This document shows positions 22,223 through 36,500 of a stretch of DNA of 64,000 nucleotides, one piece after another (positions within the stretch are counted from its first letter, which is position 1; every line of letters starts with the position of its first letter). This DNA comes from Malachius bipustulatus (Eukaryota; Arthropoda; Insecta; Coleoptera; Melyridae): assembly GCA_910589415.1 (NCBI GenBank), contig OU342634.1, positions 38,246,723 to 38,310,722 on the forward strand, given 5' to 3'. The notes under the pieces are model-generated. The model ran no database searches and was not told the DNA's origin. It saw only the letters and a program-made list of their open reading frames with translations. The position numbers were made by a program, and so were the translations under genes.

Positions 22223-23288
22223 TGTAAGTTATTGTAAGAGGTGCACGACCCAGTCTTATTGGATTAGGTCACGGTTCCGAGAAATTGTCGCCTATTTGTC
22301 GTGAATTAGTCGTAAAAACTCAAAAATCGGAGCATTTTATTAAGCATTACGATAAATTTTCTGTACGCTATAACTTTTCGATTAAACGTTATGAAGAAAT
22401 ACGCTCATATAACTTAACGATCGAGATGGCATTAAAAAAAATTTTTTTTTACATGACTAATCCACGATTTTTTCCATAAGTCGGATTTTCAATTACACTC
22501 TTCCTTCGATAATATTAACACAATGGTTGTGTCTATTTCGTTTCCTCCTTGTATATTTTTATTATAGCCACATGTAGAATCATATCAGCCCATTAATACA
22601 AGCGATAACAAACTATTGGACAGGTGGGGTACCTAATACAATTCTTATTTGAAGAGCTGATATTTAAAAACTAACTATAGGTATAACGCAAATAACAACC
22701 AATTATTATTTTTTTTAAATTCAGATACATAATAATGAGAAATGTTTTTAATTGGAAAATTCCAAAGAATAATTTTTTTTTTATTTATTTTTTTTTCTTA
22801 TTTTTTATTTTAATCAGTGTATTATTTATTATCATTATGCAGAGATTCTACCAAGTTAGAGTTGAGAACATAAAGTTTATTTTACTGTTTTTTCATAATG
22901 TCATATCAAAGTGTTGTAGGGGGGGGGGGGGGGGGGTAGAAAGTAACGAAAGTTATCGATAAGGTATACCTAATGAAATTTTGAAAAGATACAATTCTTC
23001 TCTTTCTCACACACACCAAAGTAGAGAGTTCAAATTAGGCGCCAAATTCCTGCACTAATGTGAAACTGTTAATAGATATTTATTTATTTATTTATTTATT
23101 TATCTATTTAGGAAGTACTCCATAGAAAAAAAATTCCAATTGGTACATACAAGGAAATATAAAAAAAAGAAAGTTAAATCGCTAAAAAAAAAGAGCAACC
23201 AACTAATTACATATAAGCATTCATCACAAACTTGATGAATACTAAACTAAACTTAAATTCAACTAAATTATACCCCGGTGAATACAAA
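22223..23288. other. Intergenic with an 18-bp poly-G run
   Basis: Positions 22919-22936 are an uninterrupted run of 18 G. A TTTA microsatellite lies at about 23079-23103. Short frames are AT-rich and unconvincing; no gene is recognised. Confidence 0.5.
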
Positions 23289-23431
23289 ATAGTATATTAT
23301 GCAACGAGCTTATAATGAAGGCTATTAATACGCGAGTATGATGGTTAAGATACGAGCCGTAGGCGAGTGTCTTAACCATCATAAGAGCGTATTAATAGCC
23401 ATTATCTGCGAGTTCCATACACTATTTTTTC
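23289..23431. repeat. Palindromic element around a CGAGCCGTAGGCGAG core
   Basis: GGCTATTAATACGC (near 23320) pairs with GCGTATTAATAGCC (near 23387), and ATGATGGTTAAGA pairs with TCTTAACCATCAT. The pairing extends outward to AATAGTATATT/ATACACTATT. The loop is the near-repeat CGAGCCGTAGGCGAG. It would fold into a long hairpin in DNA or RNA; no protein is encoded. Confidence 0.75.
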
Positions 23432-24068
23432 TACGACCCTTTTTTATTTCATAGAAAAGATTAAAAAATTATATATTTTAACAATGACCCGTGTACAATT
23501 GCGGATCATTGAGGTTAAGATAGGTTGCTATTTGTTTACGCATATTACCAAATTTTCTCTTCGTCGCTAAGATTATTCTGCTAAGACATGTTTTAGTATC
23601 AAGTTTAAAGGGCACTACTCACTACTGCGTAATTTTTATTATGCGAAGTTCGAATTCCGAATTTTACGCTTCGATTTTGAGATTAATTAATAATTTTAAT
23701 AACATTGACAGCCATTAATTACGATATTGTTTACCTGCGCAACGCGGGTTGCAGCGTTGCCGCTTTGAATAATATCACGGAGCGCTACGAATGATATAAT
23801 ACTTTATCTTCCCATCTTTTACACGATATACCTACTTATCAAATTAATTAAGGTAACATAAAATCTTGATAAATTTTCTTTGAATGTTACTTATGTTCTA
23901 AATTAAATAAACGTTCAGAATTTTTTTTCAGAAATACAGAACTTATATCACAAGGCAATTTTTGTCGTGAGTATGACAACTCTGTGACTTCGGTTGGCTT
24001 GCCGACCCGATCGTGAGCGAAAAGGAACCGATTCGATTGCAAATGCTCCTCTGCCATTGGATAGCTTG

Positions 24069-24121
24069 ACCAGTGCTTTAATGAAAATTTGTATCTTAAT
24101 GAGACCCATTAAAGCACTGGT
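24069..24121. repeat. 15-bp perfect hairpin
   Basis: ACCAGTGCTTTAATG (24069-24083) and CATTAAAGCACTGGT (24107-24121) are perfect inverted repeats separated by 23 bases. No T-run follows and no function is evident. Confidence 0.6.
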
Positions 24122-27100
24122 GATTCATATTTAATATGCATATTAAAGGTTGGGAGTAGAAAAAAGTATTATAAAATAAATGTCAGAAGTAACTTGTGAT
24201 TATGTTTCTTTTAAATGTGGGAAATGAAGATTTAAATGGGTCGAACTGTTGGTATGAATCGTCATACAATATGCACATTCTAATAATTAATTATGTCATT
24301 AGCTCCATAATTAGTACGGTGATGAGGTATCTCAAAAAAATATTATATGTATAAAGGTAATAGCGAGGGTAATAGAGTATGATGCCAGATGCTTTATTTA
24401 ATTTAGAATTTTAACGTTTCCTGAATGATACCCTAAAAGCTCGCCTAAAAGCTATAAAAAAGAATCAAAAAATTTGCTCAGGGTTTTACTTGTTTCTATC
24501 TTTCTAGACTAGTTTAGTCGGGGTTATCCCTATCTTGAAAAGCCTTGAGTTCAATAATAATAATTAAAAATCACATCCATCAGTATGTACATTCGAGGAC
24601 AAATGAATTTTCTATTTCATAAGAGAGCATGGGAATATCTCAAACTTAATATTTTAATATTTCAATAGCTGAGTCGACTCTGTCGTTGTTTCACAAAAAT
24701 TTGTGATCTTATTTAATTTAATTTAAAACAATGCAATTTAATTATTGCAAGACAATATTTAAATATCAATATTTCACAAATCTCACTTCCAGGTGAAATG
24801 TCTTTCATGAACTGGGGCCAAAATTTGAGGTTGAGAAAATTTAGGTTGAACGTTGATCATTAATTCGCCGGCTTTTCTCTTTCTGGCTCATCTTCCGGAA
24901 AATAAACTAAATTTGGCGTACTTACAGCTTACAGGGTTTTTGGTGGAAAACCGGAGTCTGTATTAAGTTACCTACTGCCTTGAACCGATTCATAGAAAGT
25001 GGTGGCATAGCAGGCTCTTGTATTTATTTAACACTCCATTTAAATAACGAAAAACCAGGTACATAGGTACGAAAGCATAGGTACATAGGTACTTATCTAG
25101 TAGTTACCGTCATAAAATCCGGAGAGTTCACAAGTGTAGGAAAAGAAAGTAAAAATGGCCGAGGTCGCGATTTTTATAGTTCGTAAATTTATTGAACGCG
25201 GGTTTTCGCGTTTTTCTAGGTAGCGTTATAGAGATAGTTCAAGCTCTTTAGATAAAGCACGGGCAGGTAAGATAAAAAAAGATAAATGGTACTTAGGTAC
25301 CTAAAGAGGTTCCGCGGCTCTCGTTGTTCTCCCCCATCTATCCTTTGTCCCTGCTGTCCTGCATTCTCTTTCCATTATGTCATCTCCAGCAAATCATCGT
25401 TCCCTCTCGCCTCAGGTGATTTTAATTGACCTGTCAGAAATGAGCATCACAAATGATGCTCCATTTTTCTTCCTCATAATGAGATCTTTTCTCTACGCAT
25501 GACCCTTCTCTAGACGTCTACACACGTTTTAGGTCGCTATTCGCGTGTTACGCGGGATCTAACTGATTATGGAATCGAAAACAGCGAACTCGATTTCTAA
25601 GTACGGTCGCTGGAAAAGAGAGGTCGCTAGTTGTTTCAATCTTATAAATAACGAAAGTGAAATTTACTTGCACTAATTGCTTTAACGCCGTTATGTCATT
25701 ACAATGGATGAACGACCTAACACTCTCAGCACATAGATTCGGAAGAGGCGTGCTTATTATCCCATTACTGCAAAAACATGCCATTCTTGGTATGTATAAT
25801 GAAATTAACGATCATCCGTCACACTCATAAGTGATTTAGGTGATATTATAGAAGGTCTATCAATCTATTAAGTTCTCAAAACGACACAACCTCAGACGGT
25901 CTGGTGAAGATAGACATCGACGTTTCACTGATTATTTTCAGCTCGTCAGTCTGCCATATCAACGAAGAACACACCAGGAGAGCAGTGTTGTGAACAGACC
26001 AGAGTGATATTTGTTATAGCGGTCTTTAGAAGTGGTCGTAATAGGTATATGCGGAGAACCAAAAAAACTAGAGATGTAAAAGTTTTCCCGCGAATACACC
26101 CCATATATTATTGCATTTTCAAATCCTTTAAGAAAATCAAATAAGGGTGGTTTTCACAGTTGAAAAATGAGTGGTTTATTAGGTACAACGAGCGCTATCT
26201 CATTGTCGCTTGGCATTGTAAAAAATTGTCGAACAGACCAATAGACAGACAAGAAAGCTAGAGAATTATTCTCTCATCCAGTAGTTCTGAGCTATGTTGA
26301 GAGTTTCTAATCTCTAGTTCTTTAGAAAGTTAGTTTTAAATCGATTGCAAGGTTTGGACCGCAGACAGACTGACAGACAAGAATAAGAGCTTATAAAAAC
26401 GGGGTCAAAATTGGAATTTCTTGAACACCTGTTTGAAGAAAACCTTGAATAGATATATTTGAACCTTAAATCTTACAGCTTATTAGTGATGGTCTAAAAT
26501 TTGATTGAATCAAAATTAATATTTGGCGAAAATCACAATTTGGTCATTATTTACATCCGCGTGTCCTACAGTTTCACTATGGCACCTATATAGGGGTGGA
26601 GGACGTACCTATAGTAACACCAGGAAGGTAGTATTCATTTGCTTTGCAAATTCATGGTTAGCCAAAAAAACGGCACTAAAAATCAGTTTTGAGAGTGCGG
26701 TCCTGGCAAGAATCGCCGATTAAATACGTCGGGTCTCGGAAGTAACAACTTGACGACAATGCCAAGCGCTTCGAAGCGTACAGAGACGGACCCGCACTAT
26801 ATCCGCGTTCTCATATCGTACCCAGACCACAGGGATTGATGTCACGCTTTTTGGAATTCAAAAAAATATAAATATCAAAATAATAATCGTGCTACTGTTA
26901 ATCTCGAAGATATTTATTGTCCTGAAAGTGAATAAAAAAATAGAAATGCGACCGTAGTGTCAAAGAGGCCTTAGTTGTGACCTTGTTAATATATTGTATT
27001 AGTTTACAATACATTAAGTTTGTTGTTTTTAGCTTCTTACCCATCGAGATGGTCACAAAATAGAGCAGCTTTTCTCTAATTTAACCGACCCTTTGTATCT

Positions 27101-28341
27101 CTTTAGCGTTTAGGAGATACCCATGGTGAGCTCTGAAATAAGGGACACCTGTATAGTGCGTTAAAAAATAATTGTCAGCGATCTATTTAGCAGCTGATTT
27201 CACGCCAGCCCTAGCCTAGGTCCTAAGGTAGGTTGGACCTAGATCTAGAAGGTACCTATTTGTATTTACCAATAACCGACTAGTTAGGTACCACATTTTC
27301 GCTGCGCTTTGGCTGTATGTTTTGTGTTGAACCATTGAACATTAACTTATAATAACAGCCTCAGTAATAAACAAAATAATAATTATAAGATACTCGTATG
27401 ACGTCATTAATTTTGAACCATCAGATCCTATTTGTTAAATTGAATGCATAACATTTTGACAAAAGGTTATCTCAAAATCACCTATACCCTAATACCTACT
27501 TTAATAATATTTCCATTTAACAAAGTCAATAACATGAACCTAGGAATGAGCTGTTGAGAACAAGGTTCAAGTCAACAGGACAAAGAAATATAATGTTGAA
27601 AAAACTGCGACAACCACAAACTACAAAGCATCACCTAATTATTTACTATTAGATGGCATGAATGATTAATCAGTGGTCATATAAGTACCTACCTACTAGA
27701 ATATATAATACAAAAACAAAAACTATCATTACTACACACGTCATTAATTACTAATAATTGGTATCCGCTGTTGTACATTTTAATACCTATACATTTTAAT
27801 ATACCTAAATTGTGAAAACATACCCTGTTGATTTTTGTTTGAAACAATGTCAACAAGCAATGAACCCAAAATAAGTTCTAGCATGCCCTTATAAATTACA
27901 AACTTACCTAAAATACTAGAAAAGCTAATTCCGAAATCGATCCGACCTTTGAAATTTACATCAAAGCACTCTTATAATAAACACCTCTTCTTATTTTATC
28001 ACTTCCTGCCTGCTATTAAAATGAAAATGGATCCAACCCTCCTGAAAATGAAAGGAGTGATGTAGCTGAATACTGAATTACTGATTTCGATTTCATAATT
28101 CTGATCCTGATCCTGGCTGAAAATTATCAATGATTTTCAAAATAAAGGGCTCTTTGGTGCCTTGAGACGATCCTGGCGGCATCTATGTGTACATTTCAAA
28201 GCTAAAATTGTTTAGAAAAAGAAATTTGTTACAGGTTACAGTACAGTCAAAAGATTAGTTTGGTTACAGACAGAATAAGCTATCTGTTATTAGCTGTTCT
28301 GTGGTTTGATGGTCTGGCGCTGCAAGTTATTGAACATTAAA
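24122..28341. other. Intergenic, no gene seen
   Basis: A 4.2-kb AT-rich stretch. A diverged single arm of element A is at about 27045-27160 (GAGATGGTCACAAAAT, TTAACCGACCCT, TTTAGGAGATA). Short frames at 25548-25784 (-) and 26523-26723 (+) have no recognised motif. GACAGACAGAC-like simple sequence occurs near 26235 and 26360. Confidence 0.45.
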
Positions 28342-29603
28342 GTACCTGTATTACCGACACTGACGCTTACTAGAATAGCGTATTCTCCTTCTCACAAAAT
28401 AGTTAGGAAAAAAAAATGATACTCTTCAAAAAACGTTTTTTACATGAAAAGATTTTCCTGTTTAAGAAATTCACATAATTTGTTATTAAGCAAAGAGGAT
28501 GAACAATAAAGAGAGGCGTTCATTTAATTTCATAGTAAATATACATGATATGATAATATAATATGTCAATAGAGTGTGACTGCGCAGGCTACGTTCCGGT
28601 CTTCTGACGTCACGCGGCTGATTACACATGACCACATCATGCTCATATCTTTTTTATTGTCAGAAATAAAAAAATAATTTTTGTAGTAAATATTAGTAAT
28701 TTTATTATTATTAGTAATTAATTATATTAGTAATTTTGTAGGCTTGAAAAAGTCGTCAACAGCTCTCAATTTGACGTTTTAAAAATTTTAACGGCCAACC
28801 AAACCCCAGAGTTTTCATAGTGTAGTGTACTGTGTAACCTACCTTCAAAAATTGGGATCCTGCGTCATGCGCCGTAAATTCAGTAATGTGACCCCCCTAA
28901 ATTGAATGACTGAAAAAGAAGAACCCCTTTGACGTTTGAAATGTCCACTTGTCTGTCATGAATGACTGTTTGGATTCCCGCTCTGAATGTTTGATTTGAA
29001 TTTAAAGTTCCCCCACCCTGATTGCAAATAAAATGGCCAACATTACTTACTTACGTTTGTGATCGTTGTTTTACCTTGGCTCGTGATTTACCTGGGCTCG
29101 TGTTCGTCTAGTTTTTCACCTTGTTTGGACCTTCCGTTATGTTCGTAGTGACCTCTTACCTTGTTATTGGTTCTTTTATACACAGACATGAAGCAAAAGG
29201 TGGGAGATTTGAGATTAGTGAAACAAATGAATTTTAAAAACACCTACTTTATTCTAAGAGAAACCTAGCAGTGCGTTTATTACGCTCGCCTGGGATTCAC
29301 GAGCAAAAGAGCGTGGCCGAGAAAATCTCGATCTAGCACAAAAAAAAAATCACAAGCAAGAAAGAAAAAAGCAATCAAATTTGACATTTATTTTATAAGC
29401 AACTTCGCCGCGATTAATGCTTTCAATCACAGTCCACCGCATGACGTCATTGCGCAGTAGTGACCAAAATAGTAAATGCAATTGATATACCGTGTATGTA
29501 TCGTAGCAGTACTAACGTTTATTATCGGGCTCCTCTCTTATTGTTAATTCTCCTTGGTGCTAACGCTACCCTGGTAAGCGTCAATGTCGGTAATACAGGA
29601 ACC
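28342..29603. mobile_element. Possible DNA element with ~45-bp inverted ends (TACCTGTATTACCGACA)
   Basis: GTACCTGTATTACCGACACTGAC at 28342 is mirrored by GTCAATGTCGGTAATACAGGAAC at 29580-29603. The match continues inward through GCTTAC/GTAAGC and TAGCGT/ACGCTA. A compact hairpin of the same termini lies at 42430-42491. The 1.26-kb interior has no recognised transposase. Mismatched outer flanks mean the target duplication is unclear. Confidence 0.5.
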
Positions 29604-29879
29604 TCCACATGCAATGTTGACACGTTTACCGTTTCAACACAGTTTTACAGTCTCTATACAGTCTCTAATCACATAAGAATAATTGTTTGTTCTTCTCCTG
29701 TGCGCCAACTTGAAGAACAGAGAACAGATGAAGAGAAAGACCGAACACAACACAGGGATCACACGATCTCGAACGGTTATGAACGATTAAGTACGTTACA
29801 CATTCCGATCATACATTTGACTTCCACCAATCATAACGCTGCATATTATTACATTGGCAAGATCTAGTTGGGATATTTT

Positions 29880-29946
29880 TTTTTTTATATATATTAAAAT
29901 ATATTATATATATTTAAAATATATATTTATATATATTTTATTTTTT
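29880..29946. repeat. TA-rich low-complexity tract
   Basis: About 65 bp of almost pure A/T with TATATA and palindromic ATATAT segments. It sits about 650 bp before the AT-hook gene start codon. Confidence 0.8.
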
Positions 29947-30099
29947 CTTCAGGTGACGGTGAGACGATGACATTCTAGTTTCGTAGTATTAATTCCACTG
30001 GGTTTTGATTCGCTGGTCAATGTCTAGTCGATTTGTCGAATCGCACGGACTCGATTCGAGAGATTTGCTGTTTGGTTGTTTGACGTTGACGTTTGACGG

Positions 30100-30525
30100 T
30101 TAGACTTTATTTTCCGTTTTCGATTCATTGTCCGAATTCCCGAACCGAACCGAACCGAATGCAAATGATACATGATGCAAGCAAAAGCAAAGCAAATTGC
30201 AAAAGAAAAAGAAGCGTCCACCAGCGTCGGTTTTTTAGTCGGTTCGGTTCTCCGTGTTTCATTTAAAGCAAATTCAAAATATTTAAGGAATAATATAAAT
30301 ATTTATAATCGTCAGCAATTTCTTGGAAGTCGTCGGCAACATTTTTCTTTCGAACATTTGGAAAATTTGAATAGAAGTCGGTTCATTGGTCAGCATTGAA
30401 ATGCATTTGGTAAGTTCTCCAGTCCCACACTATTTTCCTACTTTATATATATTAGTTAACGTCTACGCTTTTCTCCAGGTTGCATCTTGCTTCATGTTGA
30501 TTACTAGACTTATTTTTACTGCAAT
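30100..30525 (+). promoter_or_regulatory. 5' leader of the AT-hook gene with a 69-bp intron
   Basis: A consensus donor GTAAGT at 30410-30415 and a pyrimidine-rich acceptor ending TTCTCCAG at 30478 define a 69-bp intron. The second exon begins at 30479, 47 bases before the ATG at 30526. The upstream leader exon contains a short frame (about 75 codons, ending near 30399), which would be an upstream ORF. The transcription start is not visible. Confidence 0.5.
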
Positions 30526-33500
30526 ATGAGCCTCAGGCCTTCAAAGACAAAGACTAACTCAGATGGTCCTTTAGCAAAGAAGCCCACCACTAGCTCATTG
30601 CGCTTTCCCAAAGGCTTTGAAGTCCAGTATGGTCCCTTCCAGGCCTGCAATGTCACATTGAACGAAGCAGCCTTCGAGAAGCAGATTTTACGAGTCCACT
30701 TGGATAATGAGAATTTCAGTATGTTGGAAAATTCATTAATTTTAAATTCACAATGGTAGCCTTTTTAGTAGTCAGTAAGACAATTATAAGGAATCTACCG
30801 GTAATTACCGATAATAGTTTGGGATAAAGTATACAGAAGTGGTTGCCGAGTTTAGGACAATAATATGCATGTGAGGTTATGAAGCCGTACAGTGTTGCCT
30901 GACTCAGTCGCTATACAGTGTTGCCCAATTCAGTAGTTGCCTTTTTACAATCTTATTTTTCAATAGAGAAGACGTTAAACTGGCCAGAAGTTCTCTTTCC
31001 TCTGAAATTTACTACCTCTACGCCTTTTTCTTTTTCTTTCATATTTTTCATTATTATTTTTTTTAATTTTCTTGTAGTTTAAGGGAAGAGAGTACTTAAC
31101 AATGGTCAATGAACAGGCCCATTGTGTTCTAGGTCAGTTTCTGATCATCTCCGTTCTTCAGTAAAAATCGGTACGTATCATAAAATCAGAACAATCTGAC
31201 AACACTGTCCGATATTCACCTGGTGGGGTGATTCTATTTGAATCCGCTTCACCATCACCACTTCTGTATATTTAGGTACCTAGTTTGGTTACAAAATGAA
31301 AGGGTGCATTTACATTCATAGCTGATTTTTTTAGCTCTGTCATTTTCTGTACTAAACAGTTCACACCTATAAACTAGGCCTGAAAGCTAACTGCCTAATC
31401 TATCAAGTTGTCGGCATTTCGATTCAAGGTAAATTTCTTGTCACCTTACAGGCGTGTGTATGCGGGTTTCTAAAATTTAAATTATACAGGGTGTTTCAGT
31501 ATAAATGTTCATAACTCCGGAAATGGTCAGAACAAGTGAAAATAATTGTTTTTCTTCTATTAATTTTTCTCTAAAACGTTTTATTACTACTGAAGGTATT
31601 TTTCTCAATTTTAGTTAATATTAAAAGGGAGGAAAACTTTTGAAGTACAATAAATTTTTTAGACAAAACCACTGGTGCAGTTATAGTTCTTTTTTATTTT
31701 TTATTTTATGAAGTCTCCAAATTTCACACCACTGGAGAAAATCAATTTTAAAAAGTTTATTCTAAAACTTTATATTATTATCTGAATAAATGTGCTCTTA
31801 ATAAAATTCTCTAGGAGGCTTAGTTTTTGAGATGTTTTGATTTTTTATAATCGAGGTTTCATCATAAAACTTGAAACTTCAAAAGATAAGTGTTCATATC
31901 ACTATTTTGTTTCTGTTATCACTGACAGTTGATATTAGGAGACAGTATTGAAGTATAAAAGCACTATAAACTTATTTGGAAATTTTATATTTTTAAAATT
32001 TCTCTCAGAAAATATCTCGAAAATTAAACCTCTTAGATACCTTTATTAAGAGTATCTTTTTTTTTGAGATATTAATGTAAAATTTCAAAATAAGTTAAAA
32101 AATTGACTTTCTCCAGTGGCATAGAAATTTGGGGACTTAAAATTAAAAAAAAACCTCTTAACTAGGTCACTGGTTTTGTTTGAAAAATTTATTGTACATA
32201 CTTCAAAATGTTCCCCCTGTGTTAATACCTACCATACTTGGGAAAATATATTTAATAGCTTAGAGAAGATATTGAATTAAACCACTTTTCTTGAGAATTG
32301 ATAAATTGTTTTTTCATTATTACTGTAAATTACTCGAATAGTAGTTTTAAAAATTCAATATAAATGGTTTTTATTGATCGAATTCACCATTTTTAAACCA
32401 ACGAATTGACGGCATCGACTTACCCCGATTCTAGGAGATCCAGCTGCTCGGAGGGCCCTCACATATGATCTACACCAACTTCAATAAGATGATCCATCCA
32501 TAATAATAGCACGAAAATTCACGACAATTCAAGAAAATAATTATTGTATCGATCCCGATTGGATTGCGATCACGACGGCCTTCGCTGGTCTTCTTCGATG
32601 CTCTCGTCACGACGGCGCAGCCGATAAGTCGCCTCGTCAGTAAATGGTGAACAGAGCGCGCCAAATCAAACAACAACAAAAAAAATAACCACAGAAATAG
32701 TAACACAATAGACCTAGTTGCACAAATTAACTTAACCAGGATTTATACCGATCCGATCCTATCGCTAACAATAACTACTATAAGTCACAAAAAGAAATAA
32801 AAATTAATTGATACATTCATTACTGAACATTCCGCCCACCAAAAATACACCGCGATTTTTAAAGAAAAAAAAATTAATTATTATCTAGTTGATCGAGCTA
32901 TACACTAACAAAAAACAAAACTCTCAATTTAAAATGATTATCGAAAAATAGTAATTATTCGGCAGTGCCCGGTAAAGGGCATAATTTGACCAACGGACGC
33001 AACAGAACTCCGGTGGCAGTCTTCACGCTAGCGACGCGAGGTACTCCATCTGGGCCCACCTGTAGATCGGTTACCCGTCCTAAGCGCCAACGTAAAGGTG
33101 GTGATTGTTCGTCCTTAATAACGACCAAATCTCCCTTAATAAGGCCTTTGCCAGGCTTCGTCCATTTTGAACGTTGCATTAACGAATGCAGGTATTCCGA
33201 ATGCCATCGCTTCCAAAAATCTTGCTGGAGCCTTTGGAGCAGCTGCCAACGATTCAAACGAGACATATTTAAATGAGTGAGGTCATGATCGGGAATTGCG
33301 GTCAGCGGCTCCAAAGTTAGAAAATGACCTGGTGTCAAGACCGACAAGTCATGAGGATCCGAACTCATTTCAACCAGGGGGCGTGAATTCAAAATTGATT
33401 CAATACTGACCAGTACTGTGTATAACTCTTCGAACGTGAGAATTTGTTCCCCGACGACCTTCGAGAGATGCGATTTAACGGATTTTATACCGCCTTCCCA

Positions 33501-36500
33501 GAGTCCTCCGAAATGAGGCGCAGACGGAGGATTGAAGTGCCACTCAATTTTTTCAGATTCCACAGCACCCTTCATCAGGTCCCTTAAATATTTATAAGCA
33601 CCTACGAAATTTGTGCCACAATCGCTGTACACCATTGAACATCTGCCTCGCCGCGAAATGAAACGTCGAAAAGCTGCGAGAAAACATTCGGCAGAAAGGT
33701 CCGAAGCGAGTTCGAGGTGAACAGCTTTCGTGGCGAAGCAAACAAATAAGCAGAGGTATGCCTTTTGAGACCTTGACCCGCGAGACTTACCAAGGGTAAC
33801 CGAAAATGGTCCACCAAAATCGCATCCTACACACGAGAAGGGTTTTATTTGCGAAACCCGTGAAACTGGCAAGTTTCCCATAGTCGGCTGACAAGGAACG
33901 GGATTAACCCTAAAACATCTATAACATTTCGATAAAACATGACGAATGGCTCGTCTAGGTGATAGAATCCAAAACTGTTGCGCGATAAGAAACTGCAATG
34001 TCCTTAGTCCACAGTGTGAGTATTTCTTATGAAAACGATCGATTATAAGATACGTCAATCGATGTTGACGCGGTAACAATATGGGAAATTTCTGATCATA
34101 AGTTAATTTCGCATGCACTAATCTACCGCCTACCCGGATTATACTTAGATCATCTAGAAAAGGACTGAGTTGCCTAAACGATTTTGAGAGCAACTTGCCC
34201 CTTTTCAAACACAAAATTTCCTCCGAGAATATGTCGTGTTGGACCAAACGACAAATAACCAATCGACTAGTCTCAAGTTCAACGGGCTTAAGGGAGCTGC
34301 TATTAGAATCGAATGCGGAAAAACTGTTTTTGATTGCAACAGCAAGATTTTTTGCATTGATGCGCCTGACAACCGACGAAATAAATCTCAGACAGATTGC
34401 GACGATTCTTTGGATCTTTTCTAGGCTCGAATACCTATCAAACAATGATAAAACAGGATGAGGGTCTAATGCAGTGTGTAACACAAATTTGCGTTCCTCA
34501 ACCAAGGCTTCCGCACAGGACTGTAACAATTGCGGCGGAATCGGTGTAGAATTCTGGGACGACAACCATGGAGGTCCCGCCCACCATAAAGGATGGTTCA
34601 ACAATTCAACGGGTAAAGCTCCTCGAGAAGCGACATCCGCAGGATTCTCCCGACCCGAGACATGATGCCAATTTATGGGGCTAACTCTTTCTTGAATGTG
34701 AGTGACTCTGTTAGACACAAACGTTTTCCATTGATGTGGAGAGGATTTGATCCATTGGAGAGCGATCGTAGAGTCTGACCAAGCTGAGATCTTAGTGAAA
34801 GATAGATTATGGTATGTGGACTTGACGAAGGATAATAGATCAGATAATAATACTGCCGCACACAACTCTAGCCGCGGTAACGAGATCCTTTTCATGGGTG
34901 CTACTTTGGATTTAGCCGAAATCAAAAAAACTTTAGAGAGCTCACCCGTCTTGACTTGAAAATAAACGACAGCAGCGTAACCGCGCTCACTGGCGTCTGC
35001 AAATCCATGAAGTTCACAAATTGAACCAACAGTGGTCGAAAACGAACGAGGTATTTCTAGCGACGATAAACAGGGGAGTTCAGATTTATACTTTTTCCAA
35101 ACATTGATGACATCATCCGGTGGTTCCTGGTCCCAATCGACTCCCAAGGCCCACAAATGCTGCATCAAATATTTTGCAAAAAACGTCAATGGAGTTAGAA
35201 ATCCCAACGGGTCGAAAATGCGAGCTAATTCAGACAGAATGCTTCGTTTCGTACATGACTTTGACAATACGTTCGCCGAGTATGAAAACGTATCTCTTGA
35301 AGGATTCCAGCGAAGTCCCAAAATTTTAATAACGGAATCTTCATCAAAGTCCAATGGTACTTGTTTGAATTCTTCGGGAATATCTTTCAAAAGTTGTGGA
35401 CAATTGCTTGCCCACTTGCGAAGTTCAAAACCGCCGCAACGAAGTAGGGCGATGAGCTGCTGGATAACCAGCTTTGCTTCTTCCACGGAATTACACCCAG
35501 ACAGTATGTCATCCACATAAATCTCATCCTCCAAAATTATTTTCGCAGCTAAAGGATACCGATTGCCTTCATCAAGTGCTAATTGTCTAAGAGTTCTAAG
35601 AGCTAAGAATGGGGATGACGAGACACCGTACGTTACCGTTTTCAAGACGTACTCTTCTAGCGGTTCCTTTGGAGAGAATCTCCAAATTATTCTTTGATAA
35701 TCTCTTTGAGAGGGAGAGATGAGAATTTGACGGTACATCTGCCGAATATCAGCTGTGAAGGTCACTGTATGTGTTCGAAAACGAAGGAGAAGTGCAGCGA
35801 TATCTGCTTGAAGTTTCTTCCCACATAACAGGGTATCATTTAATGATAATCCATCACAAGTCTTTGAGGATGCGTCAAAGACAACGCGAAGTTTAGAAGT
35901 CAGGGAGTCCGTCTTAATAACACAATGATGTGGAATGTAATACCCCAATGAAGGGTCCCTGAGTAGAGACGCAAGTTGCATGTGACCCGAATTGAGATAG
36001 TCCTGCATAAACTCATTGTATAGACTACGAAGACTCTCGTTTTTCGAAAGACGATTCTCAAGTGAATAAAATCTACGAAGAGCCTTATCCCGAGAATTCC
36101 CTAATGAAGGATTTTCTCCTTCGCGAAACGGGAGCGATACTATGTAGCGACCTTCGTCATTTCTAGTGACCGTCCGCTTATAGAGCTCCTCACATTGAAT
36201 GTCATCCGGAGACGACACGACTTTACAAGGAACCGATTCAAGTTCCCAAAACTTTTTCAAAGTGACTTCCAGTGATTGATCAGTGAGGGACGTGACCAGC
36301 AAGGAGGTGACAAACGAATTAATTTTCGAAGATATTGATGATTGGTGTTGGATGCGACCGCTCACGAGCCAACCAAAACTCGTGTTAAGCGCAATAGGCT
36401 CATTTGGCCCACCCTCTATTCTACCGTTGCACAGGATCTGTGCAAATACTTCAGCTGATAGTAGCATATCTATGGGCTTTGAACAATTAAAATAAGGATC

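Noticed and set aside
22919..22936. Poly-G and poly-C runs (8261, 16392, 22919, 52069) as G-quadruplex regulators
   Set aside because: They are single homopolymer runs of 12-18 bases without flanking G-tracts and without gene context; slippage is a sufficient explanation.
29460..29867. 135-codon frame with a hydrophobic APLLLLILLGA stretch
   Set aside because: It overlaps the right inverted end of the 28342-29603 element, has no ATG at its start and matches no family.
32470..32706. 78-codon hydrophobic frame present identically at 32470 and 38763
   Set aside because: Both copies are inside the LTRs of the BEL/Pao element; duplication reflects the LTRs, not a gene.
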